Source of the DNA: Verrucomicrobiota bacterium
Lineage (GTDB): Bacteria > Verrucomicrobiota > Verrucomicrobiia > Chthoniobacterales > UBA10450
Length of the DNA stretch: 18,509 bases
NCBI GenBank assembly: GCA_003217965.1
Contig: QHNB01000172.1
Span: 1-18,509, forward strand
Direction: 5' to 3'
Part shown: piece after piece, positions 7,577-14,943 of the stretch
How positions within the stretch are numbered: position 1 is the stretch's first letter
Layout: each line of letters begins with the position of its first letter
The notes under the pieces: generated by a model
Seen by the model: only the letters and a program-made list of their open reading frames with translations
Database searches by the model: none
What the model was told of the DNA's origin: nothing
Program-made: the position numbers and the translations under genes

Positions 7577-8188
7577 TTAGCGCGAATAAAGCTCGACGAT
7601 CAACTGCTCGTTCACCATCGGCTGAATCTCTTCGCGAGAGGGAATACGCGCGATTTTGCCTTTGAGCGCATCCCGATCAACCGTCAGCCAATCTGGAACT
7701 GGCGCAATCTGCGTGAGCTCGAGATTTCGTAACGCTAATTGACGCGATTTTGGCCTGTCCTTTACCGAAACCTCGTCGCCCGCTTTCACGTTGTAGGAGG
7801 AAATGTTGACCGATCGGCCGTTGACCAGCACGTGCCCGTGCGAAACCAGCTGGCGCGCCGCGCTCCGCGTGTTCGCCATACCGAGACGAAAAACCACATT
7901 ATCAAGGCGCGTCTCGAGCAATTGCAAAAGAGTCTCGCCCGTTACCCCGCGTTTCCGAAGGGCATTCTGGAAAATGCGACGAAACTGCCGTTCCAGCAGC
8001 CCATATTGATAGCGGAGCTTCTGCTTCTCACCCAATGCGATCGCATAATCTGATTGCTTGCGGCGCGAACCTTTTGGCCCGTGCATGCCGGGCGGATAAT
8101 TCTTTCGCTCGAGTGACTTGGATGGCCCAAACAACGGCACACCGTAGCGACGGCTGACTTTGGTTTTTGGTCCGGTGTATCTACCCAT
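7577..8188 (-). CDS. rpsD: 30S ribosomal protein S4
   Basis: 203 residues, normal length. S4 is a primary 16S rRNA binder that nucleates 30S assembly and lines the mRNA entry channel. The start MGRYTGPKTKVSRRYGVPLF and the block PPGMHGPKG are typical. The S4 RNA-binding domain follows (RLDNVVFRLGMANTRSAARQ, then LVSHGHVLVNGRSVNI). The N-terminal zinc cysteines of C-plus S4 proteins are absent, so this is the zinc-free form. It is the last gene of the cluster: rpoA and rplQ, which usually follow, are not here. It starts six bases after the rpsK stop. Confidence 0.98.
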   Translation of the reverse strand: MGRYTGPKTKVSRRYGVPLFGPSKSLERKNYPPGMHGPKGSRRKQSDYAIALGEKQKLRYQYGLLERQFRRIFQNALRKRGVTGETLLQLLETRLDNVVFRLGMANTRSAARQLVSHGHVLVNGRSVNISSYNVKAGDEVSVKDRPKSRQLALRNLELTQIAPVPDWLTVDRDALKGKIARIPSREEIQPMVNEQLIVELYSR

Positions 8189-8194
8189 AAAGCC

Positions 8195-8800
8195 TCAAAC
8201 GCGGCGTTGTTTGGGAGGGCGGCAGCCGTTATGTGGCACCGGCGTGACGTCCCGAATGACCGTTAGTTCCAAACCGATTGCCTGGAGAGCGCGCACGGCT
8301 GATTCGCGACCGGCGCCCGGACCTCTTACGAGAACTTCGACTTCCTTTAGCCCGTGTCCCATGGCTTGACGGGACGCGTCTTGGGCCACCATTTGCGCCG
8401 CATAAGCCGTGCTCTTGCGGGAGCCTTTGAATCCCACCTTGCCCGCGCTCGACCACCCAATCACGTTTCCTTTCAGATCGGTAATGGTAACAATCGTGTT
8501 GTTAAACGTGGCCAAAATGTGTGCAACGCCGTTATGAATGTTTTTGCTCCCTTTGGCTTTGACGATCTTGGGCAACTCGATGTTGTCACCGGTGAGTGAA
8601 AGATTTTCGGGTAAAACTGGCGCGGGCGTTTCCTCCTTCTTCGTTTTTGGCGCAGTTTTTTTGACCGGTTTGGTTTCGGTCGGCGCGGCAGCCTCGGTTG
8701 TGATGGCTTCGGAAGCAGCAGCGGCCACATTCTTTGCTGCAGATTTAGCAGCTCTCAGTTTCTTATCAGGGGCGTCCGCCTTTTTCTTCGATTCAGCCAT
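8195..8800 (-). CDS. rpsK: 30S ribosomal protein S11 with long N-terminal extension
   Basis: 201 residues from the ATG at 8800 (a TTG at 8806 is less likely), against about 129 in most bacteria. The core is intact: NGVAHILATFNNTIVTITD, AGKVGFKGSRKSTAYAAQ, VRGPGAGRESAVRALQAIGL and the end HNGCRPPKQRRV. S11 sits on the 30S platform at the E site beside S7 and S18. The extra segment of about 70 residues at the front is rich in Ala, Lys, Glu and Pro and looks disordered, with no hydrophobic core. It begins two bases after the rpsM stop (TGATCATG), so the reading frame is firmly placed. Confidence 0.97.
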   Translation of the reverse strand: MAESKKKADAPDKKLRAAKSAAKNVAAAASEAITTEAAAPTETKPVKKTAPKTKKEETPAPVLPENLSLTGDNIELPKIVKAKGSKNIHNGVAHILATFNNTIVTITDLKGNVIGWSSAGKVGFKGSRKSTAYAAQMVAQDASRQAMGHGLKEVEVLVRGPGAGRESAVRALQAIGLELTVIRDVTPVPHNGCRPPKQRRV

Positions 8801-8802
8801 GA

Positions 8803-9198
8803 TCAAACTTTTCCGGCTTTCGCTTCTTTGCTGCGAATTACGCCAACCGTTTTGCGCGGACCCTTGCGGGTGCGCGCGTTAGTACTTGTGCGTTGGCCTC
8901 GCACCGGCAATCCGCGGCGATGTCGAATTCCTCGGTAGCAATTAATCGCCTGAAGTCGTTTTAAGTTTCCTTGCACTTCACGGCGCAAGTCACCTTCGAT
9001 TGGAATCTTATTATTCGTGATCGTCTGGATAATTTCATTCAACTGTTGGGGTGTGAGGTTCTTGGCGCGCGTGTTCGGATCAATATTAGTTCGATCCAAA
9101 ATCCGCTTCGCCATCGTCGGCCCAATTCCGTAGATATAGGTGAGCGACGCCTCAATGCGTTTCTCTGATGGAATTTCCACTCCTAGTAATCGTGGCAT
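8803..9198 (-). CDS. rpsM: 30S ribosomal protein S13
   Basis: 131 residues. S13 binds the head of the 30S subunit, contacts the P-site tRNA and bridges to L5. The start PRLLGVEIPSEKRIEASLTY, the helix-hairpin-helix IYGIGPTMAKRIL, and the conserved YRGIRHRRGLPVRGQRT followed by NARTRKGPRKTV are all as expected. The basic tail that reaches the decoding centre is present. It starts four bases after the rpmJ stop. Confidence 0.98.
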   Translation of the reverse strand: MPRLLGVEIPSEKRIEASLTYIYGIGPTMAKRILDRTNIDPNTRAKNLTPQQLNEIIQTITNNKIPIEGDLRREVQGNLKRLQAINCYRGIRHRRGLPVRGQRTSTNARTRKGPRKTVGVIRSKEAKAGKV

Positions 9199-9202
9199 AA
9201 AT

Positions 9203-9316
9203 TTACCCCTGGCGCTGTTTGTGGCGCGGATTCTTGCAGATCACGCGCACCACATTCTTGCGTTTCACGATCTTGCAAGCTTCACAAAGTCTTTTTACTG
9301 ATGGTCGAACTTTCAT
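9203..9316 (-). CDS. rpmJ: 50S ribosomal protein L36 (zinc-binding type)
   Basis: 37 residues, translated directly: it begins MKVRPSVKRLCEACKIVKRK and ends CKNPRHKQRQG. The zinc ligands Cys11, Cys14, Cys27 and His32 of the C-plus L36 form are all present. L36 sits near the base of the L7/L12 stalk. It lies in its usual place between infA and rpsM, starting 37 bases after the infA stop, beyond a hairpin. No in-frame alternative start is credible. Confidence 0.96.
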   Translation of the reverse strand: MKVRPSVKRLCEACKIVKRKNVVRVICKNPRHKQRQG

Positions 9317-9327
9317 CTTCCACGAGG

Positions 9328-9355
9328 CGAAAAACGCGGAGAACAAATCCGCGCT
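9328..9355 (-). terminator. Hairpin with T-run between infA and rpmJ (possible attenuator)
   Basis: Just past the infA stop the minus strand reads CGCGGA-TTTGTTC-TCCGCG followed by TTTTT. The stem extends to eight pairs if a G-T and an A-T pair are counted. It resembles a weak intrinsic terminator inside the operon, so it could lower expression of rpmJ-rpsM-rpsK-rpsD or set an mRNA end. Confidence 0.45.
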
Positions 9356-9572
9356 ACTTTTGGCGGAAAGTGATCCGCCCCTTCGATAAATCGTAGGCCG
9401 AAATCTCTAGCATAACTTTGTCCCCTGGCAAGATGCGAATGAAGTGAAGCCGCATTTTGCCGGAAATATGGGCCAGAACACGATGGCCGTTAGGCAGCTC
9501 GACTCGAAACATGGTGTTCGGGAGCAGCTCAACAACCGTGCCTTCTACTTCAATTGCGTCTTTCCGCGCCAT
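9354..9572 (-). CDS. infA: Translation initiation factor IF-1
   Basis: 72 residues, the standard length. IF-1 is an OB-fold protein that binds the 30S A site during initiation. The sequence follows the family throughout: MARKDAIEVEGTVVELLPN, MFRVELPNGHRVLAHISGKM, then RILPGDKVMLEISAYDLSKG and RITFRQK. The ATG at 9572 lies inside the 3' end of map, with 28 bases of overlap in another frame. Confidence 0.98.
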   Translation of the reverse strand: MARKDAIEVEGTVVELLPNTMFRVELPNGHRVLAHISGKMRLHFIRILPGDKVMLEISAYDLSKGRITFRQK

Positions 9573-10321
9573 GTCAGAATTTCGGGCTCCGCTTTCGTAA
9601 TCAAAACCGTGTGTTCGAAATGAGCCGAGGGCATTCCGTCAGCCGTGCACGCCGTCCAGCCATCATCTAACAATCTGACGGCGGCCGTTCCCAAATTAAT
9701 CATGGGCTCGATCGCCAGCGTCATTCCAGCTTTGAGCCGCGGACCATTATTGCGCTTTCCGTAATTCGGTACCTGCGGTTCCTCATGCAGTTTGCGTCCG
9801 ACCCCGTGGCCAACAAACTCGCGCACCACGTTCAAATTGTGGCGTGTCGCTTCTTCTTCGATTTCCGCGCCGATATCGCCCAAATGTTTCCCTTCGTAGG
9901 CAACCGAGATGGCGCGCTCCAGTGCTTTCTCCGTAACTCGCAGCAATCGTTCCACCCGATCGTCAACCACGCCCACCGGCACGGTCGTGGCCGTGTCTCC
10001 AACCCAGCCATCTCGAATCACTCCGATATCGAGCTTCACGATGTCGCCGTATTGAATACGCCGTTGGCTGGCAATCCCATGAATGACTTCATCATTTAAC
10101 GAGATGCAAATGTTGCCCGGGTAAACCCGGTGGCCCAGCCGGTAGCCGAGAAAGGCACTCTTCACTCCCGCTTCCGCCATCATTTCCGCAGCCGCTTCAT
10201 CCACTTCCTTGGTTGTGATTCCGGGTCGAATCAGCTCGATCACGCGCTCGAGGATATCGCTGGCGACGCGGCAGGACTGGCGCATTTTCTCTGCCTCCTT
10301 CGCGTTCTTGATCGGAATCAT
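9545..10321 (-). CDS. map: Methionine aminopeptidase, type I
   Basis: 258 residues. Removes the initiator methionine from new proteins using two metal ions. All five ligands are in place: Asp98 (KLDIG), Asp109 (GDTA), His172 (GHGVG), Glu205 (IEPM) and Glu236 (FEHT), with the substrate-binding His81 in VIHGI. There is no N-terminal SH3-binding extension, so it is the short bacterial type Ia. The start ATG overlaps the adk stop (ATGA), which suggests coupled translation. The 3' end overlaps infA by 28 bases. Confidence 0.98.
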   Translation of the reverse strand: MIPIKNAKEAEKMRQSCRVASDILERVIELIRPGITTKEVDEAAAEMMAEAGVKSAFLGYRLGHRVYPGNICISLNDEVIHGIASQRRIQYGDIVKLDIGVIRDGWVGDTATTVPVGVVDDRVERLLRVTEKALERAISVAYEGKHLGDIGAEIEEEATRHNLNVVREFVGHGVGRKLHEEPQVPNYGKRNNGPRLKAGMTLAIEPMINLGTAAVRLLDDGWTACTADGMPSAHFEHTVLITKAEPEILTWRGKTQLK

Positions 10322-10968
10322 TTCGATTCGATCAGCCGAGAGATGTCTTTGAAGACCGTCTCGCGGTCACGATTTCCATCAATCCGATGAAGCGCGCCCG
10401 ATTTGTCATAAAACTTCGCCAATGGTTCGGTCTTGGCGTGATATTCTTTCAAGCGAGTCTGCAACACGCTTGCATCGTCATCGTTTCGACGCACTAACGG
10501 CCCTTCACAGTAGGGACAAACGGGGCGCTCCGAAAAGTTACCCGAAGTCACGCTCGTGACAAATCCGCAGGAACGGCATTGCAATCGGCCGGCAATACGA
10601 TCGGCGACCGTCTGTTCAGAAACGTCGAGCCAGATCGCAAGATCCAACGGAGTGCGATGCCTTGCCAGGATTTCGTTTAAGCTCTCCGCCTGCGGCGCCG
10701 TTCGGGGAAAACCATCGAAAACAAATCCATGCGCCCCATGCAGGCGCAGCCAATCCTCGATCAGTTTCACAATTGTTGCGTCCGGTACGAGCCCGCCATG
10801 TTGCGTGATTTCAGCCGTTTCCAGGCCCAGCGGTGTTCCCAAATCTTTTTCCCGGCGCAAAATCGCGCCCGGCGATGTCACCGGGATTCCAAAATGCCGC
10901 GTAATCATTTCAGCCTGGGTTCCCTTTCCAGAACCAGGCGCGCCGAGCAGAACGAGACGTTTTTTCAC
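10318..10968 (-). CDS. adk: Adenylate kinase (zinc-LID type)
   Basis: 216 residues, starting at a GTG that abuts the secY stop (TGAGTG). Interconverts ATP + AMP and 2 ADP. The P-loop GAPGSGKGT is at residues 9-17 and DGFPRT at 85-90. The LID domain carries four cysteines, Cys131/Cys134 (CRSC) and Cys151/Cys154 (CPYC), as in zinc-binding long-form adenylate kinases. RIAGR before the LID and DDDASVLQTRL after it keep the usual arginines. In the AMP-binding segment, where most family members read STGDxLR, this protein reads SPGAILR, so the usual Asp is Ala. secY-adk-map is a very common order. Confidence 0.95.
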   Translation of the reverse strand: MKKRLVLLGAPGSGKGTQAEMITRHFGIPVTSPGAILRREKDLGTPLGLETAEITQHGGLVPDATIVKLIEDWLRLHGAHGFVFDGFPRTAPQAESLNEILARHRTPLDLAIWLDVSEQTVADRIAGRLQCRSCGFVTSVTSGNFSERPVCPYCEGPLVRRNDDDASVLQTRLKEYHAKTEPLAKFYDKSGALHRIDGNRDRETVFKDISRLIESK

Positions 10969-12480
10969 TCAGCGGCCGTAAAGAAAAATCGCCACCCCGC
11001 CAATGACGAGGACCGCAATGGCGACATAAAGCCACATCAGCGTGCCTTGCGCGACCGCTTCACCGCGACTATAGGCCCCCCTGGTATCGAATGAGCGTCC
11101 ACGAATCCGCCCTTTGCGCAAGAAGCCGTCGTAATGGCGTTGAATGAGATGCGTCTCCACCTGACGCATGGTATCAAGCATCACCCCGACGATAATGAGC
11201 AAGCTCGTTCCGCCGAAAAATTGGGCCGTGATTTGCGGCACATGCAGTCCTTGGCTGAGCAAACTCGGCAGGACCGCGATTAGCGTGAGGAAAATCGCGC
11301 CGGCAAAGGTCAGGCGTGTCATGGTGAAATCAAGAAAGTCCGAAGTTGGTTTTCCTGGCCGTACGCCTGGGATGTAGCCGCCATGTTTCTTTAGATCGTC
11401 CGCAATCTGAGACGGCTGGAACTGTGTCGCGACCCAGAAATAACTGAAGAAGAAAATCATTGCCGCCAGCAGCACGTAATGCGGCCAGCCCGTCGACATC
11501 AGGTCAGTGATTTGTCTCGCGATACGACTATTTTTGAAGGCGAAGCCAACAATCGTTGTCGGAAACAACAAAAGCGCCCAGGCGAAAATAATCGGCATGA
11601 CGCCAGCATAATTCACCTTCAGCGGCATGAAGGTCGACTGACCGCCGTACATCTTGCGGCCAATTACGCGCTTGGCGTATTGCACAGAAATTTTGCGCAC
11701 ACCTTGGGTGATGGTGATGACGGCGGCGATTACCAAAAACAAAAATGCCACCATCAAAACAAGAATGGCGGGATTGACTTGGCTCGCGCCAGTCTCGCCG
11801 GATGGGACGAACGTCTTCCACGCTTGAGCCAGCGCCGCGGGTAAGCGCGCCACGATGCCAACCGTGATAATCAGCGAAATGCCATTACCAATCCCACGCT
11901 CCGTGATTTGGTCGCCCAGCCACATCAAGAAAAGAGTACCGGTCGTGAGCGAAATCACAGTGACGACCCGAAACATGATCCCTTGATCCTCGACCAGTGG
12001 AATTCCCAGCTTGCGAATGGTGTCGGTGATCCCGGGTAACATCGTGTGATACGACTCCGGATGCTGAAATGAGATTGCCAGCAAATAACCTTGGAAAATA
12101 CAGAGCAACACGGTGGCGTAACGCGTGTATTGCATGATTTTTTGGCGGCCCCCGTCTTCACGCGCGAGACGCCCCAGCTGCGGAATGACCGTTGTCAGCA
12201 ATTGCAGCATGATCGACGCGCTGATGTAGGGCATGATCCCGAGCGAGAAAATCGCGCAGTTCTCCAGCGCACCGCCGCTGAAAAGGTTGAACAGCGCCGC
12301 GACGCTTCCGCCAGAGCGCTCTGTCAGCGAACTACGAAACCAATCCTGCAGCACCGCCTGGTTGACGCCCGGAGTTGTAATGGCCGCACCGAGCCGAACG
12401 ATGACGATGATCGCCAACGTGAAAAGAATCCGACGCCGCAGCTCCGGAATTTTGACTGTGTTCAGGAATGCGGAAATCAT
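10969..12480 (-). CDS. secY: Protein translocase subunit SecY with C-terminal extra helix
   Basis: 503 residues; most SecY proteins have about 430-450. It forms the inner-membrane channel with SecE and SecG. Family blocks are clear: ILFTLAIIVIVRLGAAITTP (helix 1), FSLGIMPYISASIMLQLL (helix 2), QITERGIGNGISLII, MPIIFAWALLLFP and KKHGGYIPGVRPGK. The usual end of SecY is reached near residue 462 (YDGFLRKGRIRGR). About 40 further residues follow, including a strongly hydrophobic stretch at about 479-501 (LMWLYVAIAVLVIGGVAIFL) that looks like an eleventh transmembrane helix. It starts 16 bases after the rplO stop and abuts adk. Confidence 0.98.
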   Translation of the reverse strand: MISAFLNTVKIPELRRRILFTLAIIVIVRLGAAITTPGVNQAVLQDWFRSSLTERSGGSVAALFNLFSGGALENCAIFSLGIMPYISASIMLQLLTTVIPQLGRLAREDGGRQKIMQYTRYATVLLCIFQGYLLAISFQHPESYHTMLPGITDTIRKLGIPLVEDQGIMFRVVTVISLTTGTLFLMWLGDQITERGIGNGISLIITVGIVARLPAALAQAWKTFVPSGETGASQVNPAILVLMVAFLFLVIAAVITITQGVRKISVQYAKRVIGRKMYGGQSTFMPLKVNYAGVMPIIFAWALLLFPTTIVGFAFKNSRIARQITDLMSTGWPHYVLLAAMIFFFSYFWVATQFQPSQIADDLKKHGGYIPGVRPGKPTSDFLDFTMTRLTFAGAIFLTLIAVLPSLLSQGLHVPQITAQFFGGTSLLIIVGVMLDTMRQVETHLIQRHYDGFLRKGRIRGRSFDTRGAYSRGEAVAQGTLMWLYVAIAVLVIGGVAIFLYGR

Positions 12481-12496
12481 TTCCTAAACTCGCCCT

Positions 12497-13078
12497 CTAC
12501 TTCTTGACGGATTTCTTCCGCGGCTTAGGCGAAGCTTTTCGGGTCATTTTCCCAGAAATCGACTTTGACTTCCGGTTCGCCGACGGCTCTTTTGCATGTT
12601 CTTTCTCGCCATCAGCCGTTAGCAGCCGTGGTTTTGGCTTGGAAATGCTGCCACCCCCCTTCTCAATCTTCTCCCGGGCTGAGACGCTTACCTTTTCCAC
12701 TTCAATGGTGAGACCGTGCTTGAGCTCGCCGTCACCGAGAATTTTGATACCGTACGGATGCCCCCTCACGAGTTTGGCATCGCGCAAGGATTTCTCATTC
12801 ACCACGCTGCCGCTCTTGAACTGATTAAGATCGGACACGTTGACGATTGCGTACTGCTTGTGAAAGGCGGCATTGTTAAACCCTCGCTTTGGTAACCGCC
12901 GAATCAGGGGCATCTGTCCGCCTTCAAATCCGAGACGAATACTTCCGCCGGAACGTGCTTTCTGTCCCTTGTGACCTTTGCCGCTGGTTTTTCCATGGCC
13001 GGAGCTTTCACCAATACCGAGGCGTTTCACTCGATGTCTCGCTCCCGGCCGGGGCTGTAAATTATGAAGTCGCAACAT
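12497..13078 (-). CDS. rplO: 50S ribosomal protein L15 with basic C-terminal tail
   Basis: 193 residues against about 145 usually. L15 is a late-assembly 23S rRNA binder. The N-terminal block GKTSGKGHKGQKARSGG and FEGGQMPLIRRLPKRGFNN are diagnostic, and the globular domain ends near VSVSAREKIEKGGG. After that come about 45 residues rich in Lys, Ser, Arg and Pro, probably disordered and RNA-binding. The start ATG overlaps the rpsE stop by 17 bases; rpmD (L30), which normally sits between these two genes, is missing. Confidence 0.97.
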   Translation of the reverse strand: MLRLHNLQPRPGARHRVKRLGIGESSGHGKTSGKGHKGQKARSGGSIRLGFEGGQMPLIRRLPKRGFNNAAFHKQYAIVNVSDLNQFKSGSVVNEKSLRDAKLVRGHPYGIKILGDGELKHGLTIEVEKVSVSAREKIEKGGGSISKPKPRLLTADGEKEHAKEPSANRKSKSISGKMTRKASPKPRKKSVKK

Positions 13079-13631
13079 CGTTCACTTCTCCATCAGGTCG
13101 CGTTTTCACCTGGGGGCGAATGCCGCGCACCTTGAAGATTTCATCGCGTCGCCGCAAGTTCCGCAGCGCCTCGATCGTAGCTTTGACCACATTGGCGTGG
13201 TTGCTCGAACCAAGCGATTTCGCCAGCACGTCGCGAATGCCCGCGGCCTCGACCACCGCCCGCACTCCTCCGCCGGCGATCACTCCGGTCCCGGGAGAAG
13301 CAGGCCGCAATAGGACGCGACCGCCGCCATATTCACCGATCGTTTCGTGCGGAATCGTGTTCTCGTGCAACGAAACCTTTTCCATCGATTTGCGCGCCGC
13401 TTCCGAAGCTTTGCGGATCGCTTCGGCGACTTCATTCGCTTTGCCAAATCCGACGCCGACTTTGCCATCGTGATCGCCCGCTACAATCAACGCGCTAAAG
13501 CTAAAGCGGCGCCCGCCTTTCACTACCTTGGCGCAACGATTGATAAAAACGACCTTCTCAGTCGTATCGCCCTTTGCTGCCGGTGTCTTGTCCGTGCTGC
13601 GATCAGGCCGTCTGGGATTCGGAGGTGCCAT
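13062..13631 (-). CDS. rpsE: 30S ribosomal protein S5
   Basis: 189 residues. S5 helps decoding accuracy and unwinds mRNA at the entry channel. It has the double-stranded-RNA-binding-like N domain (VVFINRCAKVVKGGRRFSFS, ALIVAGDHDGKVGVGFGKA) and the C domain (TIPHETIGEYGGGRVLLRPA, GTGVIAGGGVRAVVEAAG, SLGSSNHANVVKAT). About 20 residues precede the conserved core, a modest extension. The start is two bases after the rplR stop. Confidence 0.98.
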   Translation of the reverse strand: MAPPNPRRPDRSTDKTPAAKGDTTEKVVFINRCAKVVKGGRRFSFSALIVAGDHDGKVGVGFGKANEVAEAIRKASEAARKSMEKVSLHENTIPHETIGEYGGGRVLLRPASPGTGVIAGGGVRAVVEAAGIRDVLAKSLGSSNHANVVKATIEALRNLRRRDEIFKVRGIRPQVKTRPDGEVNDVATS

Positions 13632-13633
13632 CT

Positions 13634-13993
13634 CTAAAACTTCAATCCGCTTTCCCGCGCGGCATCAGCCAGCGCTTTCACTTTGCCATGGAAAATGAAT
13701 CCGCCGCGATCGAACACAACTGTATCGACTTTCTTCGCCAGCAACTTCTCGGCGATCGCTTTGCCGACGCGCTCAGCTGTCTCACGATTCGCTGCAATTT
13801 TTTTTCCGGTCAGACTCTTTTGTCGGGTAGAAGCCGCAGCCAGAGTCCTGCCTGTGTCATCGTCAACGACCTGTGCATAAACGTGTCGGCCGGAGAAATG
13901 CACGGCTAAGCGCGGACGCTCTGCTGTCCCACTTACTTTTTTCCGGATACGTTGGTGTATACGCTGGCGCGTCGTTCTACGGTTAATCGCCAT
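13634..13993 (-). CDS. rplR: 50S ribosomal protein L18
   Basis: 119 residues from the ATG at 13993; the open frame continues upstream to 14110, but that part lies over rplF and is not L18-like. L18 binds 5S rRNA with L5 and anchors it in the large subunit. RRTTRQRIHQRIRKKVSGTA and RPRLAVHFSGRHVYAQVVDD are the 5S-binding region. VFDRGGFIFHGKVKALADAA is the conserved end. One base separates its start from the rplF stop. Confidence 0.97.
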   Translation of the reverse strand: MAINRRTTRQRIHQRIRKKVSGTAERPRLAVHFSGRHVYAQVVDDDTGRTLAAASTRQKSLTGKKIAANRETAERVGKAIAEKLLAKKVDTVVFDRGGFIFHGKVKALADAARESGLKF

Positions 13994-13994
13994 A

Positions 13995-14534
13995 CTACTG
14001 AACGGTCTTCCCTTCCTTACGGCGAATCTGCTCGCCCGCATAACGCACACCCTTGCCTTTGTAAGGTTCGGGCGGGTAGTAACGCCGGATATCCGCCGCC
14101 ACCTGCCCAACCAGCTTTTTGTCGATCCCTTGAATTGTGATCTTGGTGCTTTCTGCCACCGTGATTTTGATCTCTTTCGGAATCGGGAAAAGCACCGGAT
14201 GCGAAAATCCGAGTGAAAGATTTAGGATCTGGCCTTGGACGGCCGCCTTAAACCCGACTCCTTCGATCTCCAGATTCTTCGTGAACCCCTCGCTCACACC
14301 CTGCACCATGTTGTTTACCAATGCGCGAGAAAGCCCATGTAGCGCCTTGATACTGCGGGTTTCCGCGGCGCGCGCGAGTGAGACGTGATCGTTCTCGACC
14401 TTGGCCGAAATATTCGGCGGCAGTTTCCAACTTAATTTTCCTTTCGGACCTTCGACTGCAATAGCGCCGTCACTGCCGACGTTAACTTTCACCTTTGCGG
14501 GCAATGCGATTGTCTTATTTCCGATTCGCGACAT
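13995..14534 (-). CDS. rplF: 50S ribosomal protein L6
   Basis: 179 residues from the ATG at 14534 (MSRIGNKTIALPAKVKV); the TTG at 14546 overlaps rpsH and is rejected. L6 lies near the sarcin-ricin loop and the GTPase centre. It shows the two repeated L6 domains, with VEGPKGKLSW in the first and EGVGFKAAVQGQILNLSLGF leading the second. The family signature PEPYKGKGVRYAGE is followed by a basic end. It starts five bases after the rpsH stop. Confidence 0.98.
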   Translation of the reverse strand: MSRIGNKTIALPAKVKVNVGSDGAIAVEGPKGKLSWKLPPNISAKVENDHVSLARAAETRSIKALHGLSRALVNNMVQGVSEGFTKNLEIEGVGFKAAVQGQILNLSLGFSHPVLFPIPKEIKITVAESTKITIQGIDKKLVGQVAADIRRYYPPEPYKGKGVRYAGEQIRRKEGKTVQ

Positions 14535-14539
14535 ACAAT

Positions 14540-14938
14540 TTACCAAACGTAGGCAAGCAGCTCGCCGCCGACATTCTGCCTTTTTGCTTCCCGCCCCGAT
14601 AGCACTCCACGCGAGGTCGAGAGAATGGCGACGCCCATTCCGCCAAGCACGCGTGGAATCTCCTGGGCCCCGACATATCGGCGTAGGCCGGGCCGGCTCA
14701 CTCGCCTCAGTCCAGTGATTGCGCTTGAGCGATTGACCAATTTGTTTGTGATCTTGATCCGCGGATGGGCCGCGCTCGTATCGACGGTGTAATCGCTGAT
14801 GTAACCTTCGTCTTTTAAAATGCGGGCCACCTCCGCTTTGATTTTCGAATAAGGCACAAACATCTCCGGCTTCTGCGCATGCGCACCATTGCGCACACGC
14901 GCCAGCAAATCAGCAATCGGATCAGTTACGGTACTCAT
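14540..14938 (-). CDS. rpsH: 30S ribosomal protein S8
   Basis: 132 residues from the ATG at 14938 (MSTVTDPIADLLARVRNG); a GTG at 14947 is a less likely start. S8 binds the central domain of 16S rRNA and in many bacteria also represses its own operon. The C-terminal block RRVSRPGLRRYVGAQEIPRV and LGGMGVAILSTSRGVLSGRE is the family signature. It follows rplE after five bases, so there is no room for rpsN (S14), which normally lies here. Confidence 0.98.
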   Translation of the reverse strand: MSTVTDPIADLLARVRNGAHAQKPEMFVPYSKIKAEVARILKDEGYISDYTVDTSAAHPRIKITNKLVNRSSAITGLRRVSRPGLRRYVGAQEIPRVLGGMGVAILSTSRGVLSGREAKRQNVGGELLAYVW

Positions 14939-14943
14939 TTCAA

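Noticed and set aside
13994..14110. 39-codon N-terminal extension of rplR
   Set aside because: It overlaps rplF coding sequence and does not resemble L18; the ATG at 13993 gives a normal L18.
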